IMG/VR virus record: IMGVR_UViG_3300032053_000139
Coordinates: 1 to 46,368 of that record
Strand: one strand, 5' to 3'
Length of the DNA: 46,368 nucleotides
DNA from: a virus
Position numbers and translations under genes: made by a program. Under the pieces are notes generated by a model. That model was given only the letters and a program-made list of their open reading frames with translations. It searched no databases and had not been told where the DNA came from. Position 1 is the first letter of the stretch. Every line of letters begins with the position of its first letter. Below are positions 7,100 to 14,313 of the stretch, in pieces.

Positions 7100-7155
7100 C
7101 TCTTAATCTCTCCTCTCGCCCCGGCGCTTAGGCCGGGCGGTGGTGCTAGGGTCGC
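7100..7155 (-). repeat. Intergenic module (TAGCACCACC ... GAGAGGAGAG)
   Basis: Read on the minus strand, this gap has TAGCACCACCGCCC, a GC hairpin (GCCCGGCC/GCGCCGGGGC) and CGAGAGGAGAG before the next ATG. The same order occurs at 7345-7439, 8124-8190 and 8389-8455. Here the real stop (TGA) lies a few bases before the module's TAG. Confidence 0.6.
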
Positions 7156-7344
7156 TCACTGGCGGGCGCGGCGTCGTGGGAGGTAGACCCACTCGCCTCC
7201 GAACCTGACCATCACATCGCCGAGGCCGTCCTGTATCCGCACCGCGCCGATGTCGTTAGCGCGGTCATGCGCCGTGCCGTATGTGGATGCCTGGATGATG
7301 TGGAGTTGCCCGTCGGGTGTCCGTGCCGTTATCGTGACGCCCAT
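7156..7344 (-). CDS. Hypothetical small protein
   Basis: 62 residues from ATG 7344, preceded by GAGAGGAGG. The sequence (GVTITARTPDGQLHIIQAS ... VMVRFGGEWVYLPRR) reads as a small beta-sheet domain. Function unknown. The long upstream extension of the frame is not used because it crosses the intergenic module and lacks a ribosome site. Confidence 0.5.
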   Translation of the reverse strand: MGVTITARTPDGQLHIIQASTYGTAHDRANDIGAVRIQDGLGDVMVRFGGEWVYLPRRRARQ

Positions 7345-7439
7345 CGTCGGCCTCCTCTCGCCCCGGTCCTGTCCCGGGCCTGCGGGCGGTGGTGCTAGGC
7401 GCCCTCCCCGGCTTCCCGGTTCATCGGGCGGCGGCGGTG
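7345..7439 (-). repeat. Double intergenic module with an 8-codon gene remnant
   Basis: Two copies of the operon's intergenic module are fused. Between them the minus strand reads ATG, seven sense codons and TAG (MNREAGEGA-like), without a ribosome site. The first module starts at the TAG of the 7440-8123 gene, the second at the TAG of the mini-frame. The simplest reading is that a whole gene was deleted here while its flanking modules stayed. Confidence 0.55.
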
Positions 7440-8123
7440 CTAGGCGGCGATTTCCTCCTTGGTGGCTTCTTCGGTCGGAACCTTGGGGGCCAGGGCGGCG
7501 AGGATGGGGGCGAAGATGGCTTCCCAAGTCTGGGGCAGTTTCAACTGCATGATGAGGGCAACCGGGCGGTCGTAACCCTGGGCGAACAGAAGGAGAGCGG
7601 TTCCGCTCACTTCGTGCTGGGACGTGCGCCACTCCTCCGAGTAGGTGCCTTGAAGGTCCGTGTAGTCCTTGTTGACGGCGAGAAGGCCGGCTTCGCCCGC
7701 GAAGATGTGGGCGGTTTGGTCTTCATCCGTCAGGCCCAGCCGGGTGTCAACGGTGGCCTGGGTCGTCTCACGCGAGACATTGGTAAAACGGCCCATGGCG
7801 ACGGTCAGGCTATCCGGCCCGCCCTTGGCTACGAGTGCGCCGGCGGTCGGCGAGACGTAGGAACTAGTGGACCATTCCTCGCCGGGCTCGGGAAGCTTGG
7901 ACTGGGTCTTGACGCAGATTTCGAGCAGGGCGGTATGGGCCTTCGGGTAGATGGAGAGTGGGTAGACCTGGAACACGGTGGAGCCGTCCGTCAGCCAAAG
8001 CCAAGAGGCCGAACCTTCCTCCGCGATTTCGTGGACCATGCGGAGTTTTCCTTTCGCGTAGGCGCCCTTGATGTAGGCGGCTAGCTTGCGGTCGTCCAGG
8101 GGGGTGGGGATCGTGTGGTTCAT
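7440..8123 (-). CDS. Largest protein of the leftward operon, function unknown
   Basis: 227 residues. Alternating beta-like segments (WLWLTDGSTVFQVYPLSIYP; SSYVSPTAGALVAKG; AGLLAVNKDYTDLQG; RPVALIMQLKLP) and the internal symmetry vaguely recall a sliding-clamp-type fold, with the closing RPVALIMQLKLP in the place where clamps end. This is a guess from texture, not a family match. GAGAGGAGAGGTTGAGAC precedes the ATG. Confidence 0.6.
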   Translation of the reverse strand: MNHTIPTPLDDRKLAAYIKGAYAKGKLRMVHEIAEEGSASWLWLTDGSTVFQVYPLSIYPKAHTALLEICVKTQSKLPEPGEEWSTSSYVSPTAGALVAKGGPDSLTVAMGRFTNVSRETTQATVDTRLGLTDEDQTAHIFAGEAGLLAVNKDYTDLQGTYSEEWRTSQHEVSGTALLLFAQGYDRPVALIMQLKLPQTWEAIFAPILAALAPKVPTEEATKEEIAA

Positions 8124-8190
8124 GTCTCAACCTCTCCTCTCGGTTCCCGGGCCCGGCCTTCGAGCGGCCGGACCCGTCCTGCGGGTGGTG
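8124..8190 (-). repeat. Intergenic module
   Basis: Minus strand: TAGCACCACCCGCAGG, a hairpin around GGCCGCTCGAAGGCC, then CCCGGGAACCGAGAGGAGAGG before the ATG. About 45 bases are almost identical to 8389-8455 (differences at single positions), so the two gaps arose by duplication or are kept alike by recombination. Confidence 0.75.
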
Positions 8191-8388
8191 CTAGGCGGCG
8201 GAGCGAATCTCGGTCAAGAGTGCCTGTGCGGTCGAGTTGAGTAGGGCGTGGTTCGGCGCGTGGTTCCACAGCGTCAACCGCCAATCCTCGCGGCCTAGGA
8301 GCCGGGCGGCAAGTTCGGCGTCGCCGCGCGTGACCGCCTCATTGATACGAGCGGCGTAGGCGGGAGCGACGAGCATCGGGTATTCCAT
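8191..8388 (-). CDS. Hypothetical small protein
   Basis: 65 residues: MEYPMLVAPAYAARINEAV followed by an amphipathic helical region (ELAARLLGREDWRLTLWNHA) and LLNSTAQALLTEIRSAA. Not recognised. The strong ribosome site comes from the intergenic module. Confidence 0.5.
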   Translation of the reverse strand: MEYPMLVAPAYAARINEAVTRGDAELAARLLGREDWRLTLWNHAPNHALLNSTAQALLTEIRSAA

Positions 8389-8455
8389 CTCTCAACCTCT
8401 CCTCTCGGTTCCCGGACCCGGCCTTCGAGCGGCCGGACCTGTTGGGGCGGTGGGG
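8389..8455 (-). repeat. Intergenic module
   Basis: Near-identical to 8124-8190, including the GGCCGCTCGAAGGCC hairpin and the CGAGAGGAGAGGTTGAGA ribosome-site block. The hairpin between stop and ribosome site could act as an mRNA stabiliser or processing site for each cistron. Confidence 0.75.
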
Positions 8456-8680
8456 CTAGGACTGGTAGCCGACAACGAGAATTTCGGGTCGCGCAAGCGG
8501 GCCGGGCCGGGTCCAAGTGTCAATCCCGGCGCGTTCGGCGTCCTCGACGGCGAGGGAAAGCAGGGAATGAGGACTCGCCACGTGGGGCGGCAGGGAGAGC
8601 GGGGCAAGGAGATCGCCACTCTCGCCAAACGCAAACTCAAGAAGATACCCCTCGTCGGTTTCGATGATGATTGCCCTCAT
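8456..8680 (-). CDS. Hypothetical protein, first gene of the leftward operon
   Basis: 74 residues: MRAIIIETDEGYLLEFAFGE, then a helix with LLSLAVEDAERAGIDTW and a terminal strand EILVVGY. An AAAGGAGGAG ribosome site sits before the ATG. As the promoter-proximal gene it should be the most expressed early leftward product. Function unknown. Confidence 0.55.
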   Translation of the reverse strand: MRAIIIETDEGYLLEFAFGESGDLLAPLSLPPHVASPHSLLSLAVEDAERAGIDTWTRPGPLARPEILVVGYQS

Positions 8681-8715
8681 GATTGTCTCCTCCTTTGATT
8701 TGACTTTCTGACCTC

Positions 8716-8745
8716 ATCTTAACATGCTCACCATAAATCTGTCAA
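8716..8745 (-). promoter_or_regulatory. Sigma-70 promoter of the leftward operon
   Basis: On the minus strand a perfect TTGACA (8745-8740) is followed after 18 nt by TAAGAT (8721-8716). The surrounding bases are AT-rich. Transcription would start about 30 nt before the AAAGGAGG of the first leftward gene. Confidence 0.8.
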
Positions 8746-8789
8746 GCGAAATCGCTCACGGTTGAAACGTGGGGGAGTGATTTCAGGTG
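8746..8789. promoter_or_regulatory. Divergent control region between leftward and late operons
   Basis: Next to the leftward promoter lies GCGAAATCGC (an inverted repeat GCGA/TCGC) and then CACG-N7-CGTG around GGTTGAAACG. These could be operator half-sites. TTGAAACG also resembles the TGAAAC-type -35 of ECF sigma factors, which would suit late transcription by the phage sigma factor at 3529-4464, but no convincing -10 was found. Confidence 0.3.
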
Positions 8790-8942
8790 ATGTATGCTCT
8801 TGTTTTCCTTATCGGTGCGACCGTCCTCGCGTGTGGTGCCTGCCTGGGCGCCCACGTCTACCGCGCGGGGCAGTGTGACCGGCCGGTGCTGCCCATTCGT
8901 TCCCGCCGCGCTATCGTGACGGTGCCCGAAGATAGGGAGTAG
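8790..8942 (+). CDS. Small membrane/lipoprotein-like peptide
   Basis: 50 residues, hydrophobic from the start (MYALVFLIGATVLACGAC) with a lipobox-like VLAC followed by a basic tail (RSRRAIVTVPEDRE). No positive charge precedes the hydrophobic stretch, so a lipoprotein assignment is weak. GGGGGAG lies about 12 nt upstream. It would be the first gene of the late operon. Confidence 0.45.
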   Translation: MYALVFLIGATVLACGACLGAHVYRAGQCDRPVLPIRSRRAIVTVPEDRE

Positions 8943-8971
8943 ATTGCCAGTTCCGAGGGAGTCGACGACCC

Positions 8972-9418
8972 ATGGGCGCCCCGCCTAAAACCGCAGCTAG
9001 ACAACGTATGCTGGAACTCGCGTCGACTTGGCCGGACGCAACCTTGGGCGAGATGTTCGCGGAAGCCGGCATCTCGCATACCGCCCACGGGAACTGGATG
9101 CGCGAGGACCCGGCGTATAGCGCGGCATTCGAGGCCCTGCGCGAGGGTCGGCTCGATGCGATAGAGAGTAACGCCTTGGCGGAGATCGCCCGGCGCGGCT
9201 CGCGGGAGATGTTGACTGCGTTACCTTATGGCCTACTCCTGATGTTGGGCGGCTACCTCGCCAAGGCCCGCCGGCGCGTGGAGCGCAGCGAGGTCCGCCA
9301 CTCCGGCGAGGTCCGGCTGACTCACGCCTACGCCGAGATGAGCGAGGAGGAACTACGTGCCGAAGCCGACCGCCGCGCGCGGGACCTCAAACTTGGTGGA
9401 CTACCTCGAAACGGTTGA
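8972..9418 (+). CDS. Terminase small subunit
   Basis: 148 residues. The N-terminal part reads as a DNA-binding helix-turn-helix (AARQRMLELASTWPDATLGEMFAEAGISHTAHGNWMRED), the middle as an oligomerisation helix region and the C terminus as a charged helix (EMSEEELRAEADRRARDLK). Position immediately before, and 62 bp overlap with, the large subunit support packaging-site recognition. The identity rests mainly on fold pattern and context. Confidence 0.7.
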   Translation: MGAPPKTAARQRMLELASTWPDATLGEMFAEAGISHTAHGNWMREDPAYSAAFEALREGRLDAIESNALAEIARRGSREMLTALPYGLLLMLGGYLAKARRRVERSEVRHSGEVRLTHAYAEMSEEELRAEADRRARDLKLGGLPRNG

Positions 9419-10955
9419 TGCCTTGGCCGAACACGACGCCTACACCTGGGCCGTGGCGGGTAACTACCTCACCGAGCGCGGCCTGCCGCTGGACTGGGAG
9501 ACCCACGAGTTCCTAGTCGCGTTGCTGCGGGACCCGGCCCGGGAGATCGTCGTCCGCAAGGCCGCGCAACTTGGGCTGACCCTGGCGTTCCATCTCAAGG
9601 TCCTTCACGCCGTCGCGGTGCGTGGGTTGAATGCGATCTACACCTTCCCGACCGACGGCCTATTGCAGGACAAGGTAAAGGAAGTCTGCAACGGTTTCCT
9701 GCGCCACAACCCGACCCTTGGCGCGTTACTCCAGGGCGAGGGTTCCAAGCGTGAGGATGCTATCCACGCCAAGCGGTTCGGCCAGGGGTGGTTGTGGTAC
9801 GTGGCCACCGAGACGGGCCGCGCCGGCATCTCCCGCGCCGCGGATCTGGTAGTCCACGACGAGTACGACCGGGGCAACCTCGCCAACGCCGAGATGTTCG
9901 ACAGCCGCTTGGGGCACAGCGCCCACCGGTTGAAGTGGCGGTTCAGCAACCCCACCGTGCCCGGCGTCAGCGAAGCCACTACGCCGAACATCGACGGGCT
10001 ATGGTTGACCAGTGACCAGAAACATTGGTTCGTCCGCTGCCCCTGCGGCGGTGGCGCGCGCGACGGGTGGCAGTTCCTTGACTGGCCGGAGTCGGTGGAC
10101 GTGACGCGCGGCGTGTTCCAGTGCCGCTTCTGCGCGCGCGAACTCGACCGGCGCCGGGGCCAGTGGTGGCCGCGCTACCCAGGCCGCCCGGTGTCGGGTT
10201 ACTGGCTGTCGCAGTTGTCCGTGCCGTGGATCGACGCGCCGACCATCATCGCCGAGTCGCGCAAGGAGCAGGGCTACTTCTACAACTTCATCTTGGGTCG
10301 GCCCTACCTGGGCGGCCTGGCGATGCCCTGGGATGCCGTTATCGACCGTTGCCTGGCGGAGGCCGTGCCCGAGCGCGACGGCGTGGTCTTCGGCGTGGAC
10401 CAGGGCCAGGGGAACGGGCATTGGGTCATCATCGGCAACGCGCGGCGAGGCATCCAGGCGGCCCTCAACGTCCCGGCCTGGAGCGACATCGACTCCCTGG
10501 CGGCCCTGTGGCGCCCGCGCGTCTGTTGCATCGACGCGAAGCCCGAACGTGAGGCCGTCCGGCTTCTCACGCAACGACTGCGCCGGTTCGGTTGCCGGGT
10601 GGCGCCGGTGGAGTACATCGACAGCCCGAGGCGCGACCCGCAACTCGACTACCTGGACGACAAGAGCATGCCCGCTCAAGCGTTCCGCACGCAGGTAATC
10701 GACGCCTTCGCCCTGGGACCGTTCACGGATGGCGTCTACCCCGTGCGCCTGGCGGGGCCGGACCTGGACACGTTCCGCAAGCATTGGCGGGCGATGACAC
10801 CGGTCTATGAGCCCGACCCGCGCGGGAACCCCGTGCGGCGGTGGGTCAACTCCGGCCCGGACCATCTGGCCCACGCGACGGTGTTCTGGTGGTTGGCGGC
10901 GACGCGGTTCGGCGGGCGCGGGGTGACGGTGACAGTGCCAAAGGAGGAGTACTAG
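9357..10955 (+). CDS. Terminase large subunit (GpA-like ATPase/nuclease)
   Basis: 532 residues, GTG start inside the small-subunit gene. It is the packaging motor that pumps DNA into the capsid and cuts concatemers. The Walker A-like KAAQLGLT is at about 68-75, Walker B-type LVVHDEYDR at 164-172, and a zinc-ribbon-like quartet at C228/C230 and C256/C259, as in lambda GpA relatives. The RNase-H-like nuclease has GVDQG (about D348) and CIDAKPE (about D393). Length is a little below lambda GpA (641). Confidence 0.9.
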   Translation: MPKPTAARGTSNLVDYLETVDALAEHDAYTWAVAGNYLTERGLPLDWETHEFLVALLRDPAREIVVRKAAQLGLTLAFHLKVLHAVAVRGLNAIYTFPTDGLLQDKVKEVCNGFLRHNPTLGALLQGEGSKREDAIHAKRFGQGWLWYVATETGRAGISRAADLVVHDEYDRGNLANAEMFDSRLGHSAHRLKWRFSNPTVPGVSEATTPNIDGLWLTSDQKHWFVRCPCGGGARDGWQFLDWPESVDVTRGVFQCRFCARELDRRRGQWWPRYPGRPVSGYWLSQLSVPWIDAPTIIAESRKEQGYFYNFILGRPYLGGLAMPWDAVIDRCLAEAVPERDGVVFGVDQGQGNGHWVIIGNARRGIQAALNVPAWSDIDSLAALWRPRVCCIDAKPEREAVRLLTQRLRRFGCRVAPVEYIDSPRRDPQLDYLDDKSMPAQAFRTQVIDAFALGPFTDGVYPVRLAGPDLDTFRKHWRAMTPVYEPDPRGNPVRRWVNSGPDHLAHATVFWWLAATRFGGRGVTVTVPKEEY

Positions 10956-11203
10956 TGGCAGACGTGCCCAAGAAGGCGCGCCGGAAGCGAGTCTGCTTGG
11001 ATTGCGGGCGGTGGGACGACCGCTTCCACACCCATGACCCGGCGTGGGCGCGGTGTTATGAGATAGGCAAGACCCTGGGTCTCACGGATCCTGCGGGGGC
11101 GCCCGTCTATCTCGCGACCCCTCCGGGCTTCGGTTGCGTCCTGTTCGCCCGTAAGACCCGGCCCAGACTGACCCCGTTACCTTTGAAGCCCAAGGAGGGC
11201 TAA
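10955..11203 (+). CDS. Small zinc-finger-like protein
   Basis: 82 residues, GTG overlapping the terminase stop. A basic N terminus (KKARRKRV) is followed by CLDCGRW ... HTHDPAWARC and a later GFGC, a possible zinc site. Located between terminase and portal; role unknown. Confidence 0.5.
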   Translation: MADVPKKARRKRVCLDCGRWDDRFHTHDPAWARCYEIGKTLGLTDPAGAPVYLATPPGFGCVLFARKTRPRLTPLPLKPKEG

Positions 11204-11206
11204 CCC

Positions 11207-13309
11207 TTGCCCGAGCGCGTAGACCCGAAGACGGACCCCCAGACCAAGCCCGACGCCGAAGTCGACCGGAAGCGTATCGCCTTCTGGGAGTCGGAATTCG
11301 CCCGCGCGGAGACCAAGAAGGCGCCGCGCACGGCCATCATCACCGAATGCCGGAGGCACTACCGCGGCGAACACCACGGGGCGAACTCCAAGCAGGCGCG
11401 GCCCGGCGGCGGCGACCAGGACGGCAAGCGCCCGCTCGTGGCCATCGACCAGATTTTCTCCACCACGGAACAGTGCGTCGCGCTGATGACCGACCAGCGC
11501 CCCGGCGTGGCCGCCTACCCGCGCGAACAGGCGGCGATGGAGCGGTGCGAGCTCGTCTCGGCGCGACTGGACTACGACCAGGACCAGGCGGGCTTGCAGA
11601 CCAAGGCGCCGCTCATCGCGCGAACCATGTTCATCGAGGGTCTTGCCCTGGCGCGACCTTCGTGGGATTTCGCCAAGGATTGGCCGTACGGTGGGCCGGA
11701 CCTCTCCGTCATCCCGTGGGAGAACGGTTTCTTCGACCCCGACGGCCGCGACTGGCACAACCTTTCGGATTACCGTTGGATCGGCGAGAAAGAATGGATG
11801 CCTCTCTGGCGCATCCGCTCCGAGTGCCCCGTGACCTCGCGGGGTATGGAGGGTGACAAACCCGGTGGCCCATGGCAGAGGGTCACGCAGGCCGCGACGA
11901 CCATCCTGGACCGCATCACCGGTCATGAGGGCGAGGGCGCGGAGGGCGAGAAGGGCGGTCCGGGCGCGTACGTCTACCGTGTGTGGCACGCCGACGTGCC
12001 GGAGGGCGAGGAGATAGCCGACTGGACGCCGCCCACCACTCCCGACGGGCTCAAGAGGCCCATATCGAAGCGTTACCTGGTCTTCACCGCCGAACGCATC
12101 CTGGAGGATAAGCCGTGGGGTCCGGACTTCCCGCACGCCTGCTTCGCGAACTACATCGGCACCGACCCGGACAGGGACTATTGGCCCATGGGCGACGTGG
12201 AGTTCTTGATCTCTCCGAACCGCATCCTCAACGTTCTCGCGTCAAGGGGTAAGGCATGGGCTATGATGGTCCCGCGTTCGACGGTCATCTACAACGTGGA
12301 CGCCGTGAACAAAAAGGACATCAGCAACCTCGAAGCCATCCAAATCGGTGTCACCGGTGAGGACTTCGACCGCGTTATCAAGTGGGTTCCCGGCGCGGAC
12401 CTCTCGCCCGGTTTCTTCAGCCTTTGGGAGATGATGGTCTCCGTGTTCGAGCAGACCTCCGGCATCCGCGAGGTCCTCATGGGTCGCGCACCGGAGGCGG
12501 GCAACTCGGGCGTGGCGTTCGAGCGGCTACAGACCTTCGCCTTGGCTCGCATCCGCGAGAAGATGACGAACTTCAACGCCGGTCTTATCAGAATCGGCTA
12601 CCGCCTGCTTGAGATCGACGCCCGCCACGTCCTCCAGCCGCGTCCCCTACGCGTCAAGGGGCAGACGCAGGTTGCCGGACTGGACGGGACGACCATGAAG
12701 ACCATGCCCTTCGCCTTCGCCACCGTCGGCCCCGAACTCTACTACCTGCCGCTGCGGCCGGGCGACACGCTCCAGCCTGACCCGGAAACGAACATCGTCA
12801 TGTCCGTGCCGTCGCCCGAGGTCGTGGCCATGTTCGCCGAGGCCATGACTCCCGAGGCCATGGCCGCCGACCCCGGGATGGAGCCGCCCAAGGCGGAACC
12901 CGCGCCGACCATCAGTTACGAGATACAACTTGAGGCCACGTCCTTGGCCGGGTCGCGGCAGGAGAAGCGCGAGGACATGAAGGCCCTGGTCGAACTGGGT
13001 GGCGCCCTGGGCCAGCCGCTGGTTGACGCGGAGGCCGTCTATGATGCCTTCGACTTCGCTGGCGGCGCGAGCATCCAGCAACGCATCCAGCAGGCCCAGA
13101 TGGCCCAACAGGCGGCGATGGCCCAACAGGAGGCCGTAGTGGCCGCCAATGCCGCGAAGACCGAAGGGCGGGCCGCTGACGCGGCCCACGGGCGGCAGTT
13201 GCAGCGCGACGGAGCGCAGATAGAGGGCCGCCTGGCGCAGAGCGCGGTTCGTGGGATGGGCCGGGGCGGGCAAGCGGCGCGACCGGCGAGGGGGAGGGGG
13301 ACGGCGTAA
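11207..13309 (+). CDS. Portal protein, P22-like
   Basis: 700 residues, TTG start. The dodecameric portal is the DNA gate at one capsid vertex. The length and order (KRIAFWESEFARAE, RRHYRGEHH, IDQIFSTTEQCVALMTDQRP, QAGLQTKAPLIARTMFIEGL, IPWENGFFDPDGRDW, a long wing and a helical barrel) match P22-type portals. The C terminus is Gln/Ala-rich coiled coil (QQRIQQAQMAQQAAMAQQEA), as in the P22 barrel. A membrane-proximal clip cannot be read from sequence alone. Confidence 0.85.
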   Translation: MPERVDPKTDPQTKPDAEVDRKRIAFWESEFARAETKKAPRTAIITECRRHYRGEHHGANSKQARPGGGDQDGKRPLVAIDQIFSTTEQCVALMTDQRPGVAAYPREQAAMERCELVSARLDYDQDQAGLQTKAPLIARTMFIEGLALARPSWDFAKDWPYGGPDLSVIPWENGFFDPDGRDWHNLSDYRWIGEKEWMPLWRIRSECPVTSRGMEGDKPGGPWQRVTQAATTILDRITGHEGEGAEGEKGGPGAYVYRVWHADVPEGEEIADWTPPTTPDGLKRPISKRYLVFTAERILEDKPWGPDFPHACFANYIGTDPDRDYWPMGDVEFLISPNRILNVLASRGKAWAMMVPRSTVIYNVDAVNKKDISNLEAIQIGVTGEDFDRVIKWVPGADLSPGFFSLWEMMVSVFEQTSGIREVLMGRAPEAGNSGVAFERLQTFALARIREKMTNFNAGLIRIGYRLLEIDARHVLQPRPLRVKGQTQVAGLDGTTMKTMPFAFATVGPELYYLPLRPGDTLQPDPETNIVMSVPSPEVVAMFAEAMTPEAMAADPGMEPPKAEPAPTISYEIQLEATSLAGSRQEKREDMKALVELGGALGQPLVDAEAVYDAFDFAGGASIQQRIQQAQMAQQAAMAQQEAVVAANAAKTEGRAADAAHGRQLQRDGAQIEGRLAQSAVRGMGRGGQAARPARGRGTA

Positions 13310-13521
13310 TGAGGTTCATCGTGAATAGAAACTGTCCACGTTGTTGCAGCCATCGGCTGGAACCTGTCTTTCTTGACCTCCAGATCGGCCCGTTTCGCTT
13401 TCACTGGTTCAAACAGTGGGGCGAGCGTTGGTGTTATATCTACTGGGGAAGCCGATTCTGGCGTTTCAGCACCCGCGGCTACGCGTCCGGCCGCATCCCG
13501 AAGGGGGAGGAGACGGCCTAG
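13309..13521 (+). CDS. Hypothetical small aromatic-rich protein
   Basis: 70 residues with CPRCC near the N terminus and an aromatic middle (FRFHWFKQWGERWCYIYWG). It overlaps the portal stop (TAATG). Function unknown; a minor virion component is possible. Confidence 0.5.
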   Translation: MRFIVNRNCPRCCSHRLEPVFLDLQIGPFRFHWFKQWGERWCYIYWGSRFWRFSTRGYASGRIPKGEETA

Positions 13522-13671
13522 ATGCCCTACCGTAGCGAGAAGCAGCGGGGTTTCATGCACGCCAAGCACCCCGAGATAGCGAAGCGTTGGGATGAGGAGT
13601 ACGGCGGGAAGATCGTGCCGAAGAAGAAGGCCGCGCCCGCCAAACACGCGAAGGCGAAGGGGAAGAAGTAG
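13522..13671 (+). CDS. Small basic phage protein (MPYRSEKQRGFM type)
   Basis: 49 residues. It starts with MPYRSEKQRGFMHAKHPEIA and has a Lys/Ala-rich tail. This small-protein type is widespread in phage head gene clusters, where the first residues vary around MPxKSxAQRRFM. Function is unknown; the tail would bind nucleic acid. A GGGGGAGGAG site precedes the ATG. Confidence 0.65.
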   Translation: MPYRSEKQRGFMHAKHPEIAKRWDEEYGGKIVPKKKAAPAKHAKAKGKK

Positions 13672-13696
13672 AGGAGTGCGGAGGAGGGGCGGGCGC

Positions 13697-13948
13697 GTGA
13701 GGTTTCTTCTTGATCCGAGCGACTGGACAACGGCCTGCGGTCTAGCTTGGCTTTTCGAAATCGTGGGCGCTACGTTCGTCGCGATCTGTACTATGCCGCC
13801 GGAGGCGCGCGATTTTCTGGCCTTCCGCATCGCCGCGCAGGTGTCCCACGGCGTGTCGCCCGAGCAGGTGTGGCAAGAGTTCCCCCGCCACATCGCGGAT
13901 GCTTACGCGATGAGCAAGGAGAGGCCGCGCATAATCCAGGTCCACTAG
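13697..13948 (+). CDS. Hypothetical protein with hydrophobic segment
   Basis: 83 residues from GTG 13697 (GGAGGGG about 10 nt upstream). A hydrophobic stretch (GLAWLFEIVGATFVAICTM) follows the acidic start, then a helical polar part (HGVSPEQVWQEFPRHIADAYAMSKE). Probably membrane-associated; function unknown. Confidence 0.5.
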   Translation: MRFLLDPSDWTTACGLAWLFEIVGATFVAICTMPPEARDFLAFRIAAQVSHGVSPEQVWQEFPRHIADAYAMSKERPRIIQVH

Positions 13949-13964
13949 CAACGCGAGGTTTCGC

Positions 13965-14053
13965 GGGAGGGTGCCGTAACGGTAGCGGAACGGTCCCGAA
14001 AATCGCCGGGTCCCCAACGGGCCTTGCGGGTTCGAGTCCCGCCCCTCCCGCCA
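13965..14053 (+). tRNA. tRNA-Ser(CGA)-like, CCA encoded
   Basis: A full cloverleaf of 89 nt: acceptor GGGAGGG/CCCTCCC, T8, D-arm CCGT-AACGGTA-GCGG, anticodon loop CCCGAAA (anticodon CGA, 13997-13999), a 19-nt variable arm, T-arm GCGGG-TTCGAGT-CCCGC, discriminator G73 and encoded CCA. Long variable arm and G73 both fit serine. Oddities: position 33 is C instead of the near-universal U, and pair 27-43 is A-C, so activity may be reduced. CGA reads UCG, a codon favoured in GC-rich genes. Confidence 0.8.
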
Positions 14054-14057
14054 GGTT

Positions 14058-14163
14058 TGCGAGGGCGAGGCCGCAGTCTGGCCAGGCAGCGAAACCGACT
14101 CCGACGACGTGGGGCGTGAATGCCCCACCGAGGACTACAGCGGCGGAACGAGCCACCCTCGCA
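14058..14163 (+). ncRNA. Structured element between the two tRNAs
   Basis: A perfect 8-bp inverted repeat TGCGAGGG/CCCTCGCA (14058-14065, 14156-14163) encloses a second helix GCCGCAGTC/GACT-ACA-GCGGC and a 7-bp hairpin GTGGGGC/GCCCCAC with loop GTGAAT. It has the span of a tRNA with extra sequence, but no T-arm precedes the 3' closing strand on either strand, so it is not called a tRNA. It may be a processing element or an independent RNA. Confidence 0.45.
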
Positions 14164-14177
14164 TCATCACAGTGTTT

Positions 14178-14251
14178 CGCGGCGTAGTGAAAGGGTATCA
14201 CGGCGGGCTCATACCCCGCAGAAGTGGGTCCGACTCCCACCGCCGCAACCA
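14178..14251 (+). tRNA. Initiator-like tRNA-Met(CAU), CCA encoded
   Basis: Cloverleaf of 74 nt: acceptor CGCGGCG/CGCCGCA, T8 A9, D-arm GTGA-AAGGGTA-TCAC, anticodon arm GCGGG-CTCATAC-CCCGC, T-arm GTGGG-TCCGACT-CCCAC, A73 and encoded CCA. The first acceptor pair is C1-A72, unpaired, and three consecutive G-C pairs (29-31/39-41) flank the loop; both are the classical marks of bacterial initiator tRNA. Pair 11-24 is U-A rather than the initiator's A-U, and T-loop position 55 is C. Elongator Met or Ile2 are alternatives. Confidence 0.8.
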
Positions 14252-14313
14252 GGTATCACCGGCCCCCGCCCATAGTGGCCCGGGGTCGTTTCCATCCCTC
14301 AAGGAGGTAGACA

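Noticed and set aside
7440-8123. A DNA sliding clamp
   Set aside because: Only a loose resemblance in strand pattern and ending; no residue-level match was seen, so it stays unknown.
14058-14163. A third tRNA between tRNA-Ser and tRNA-Met
   Set aside because: The closing stem has tRNA length but no T-arm or D-arm of the right form on either strand; kept only as a structured element.
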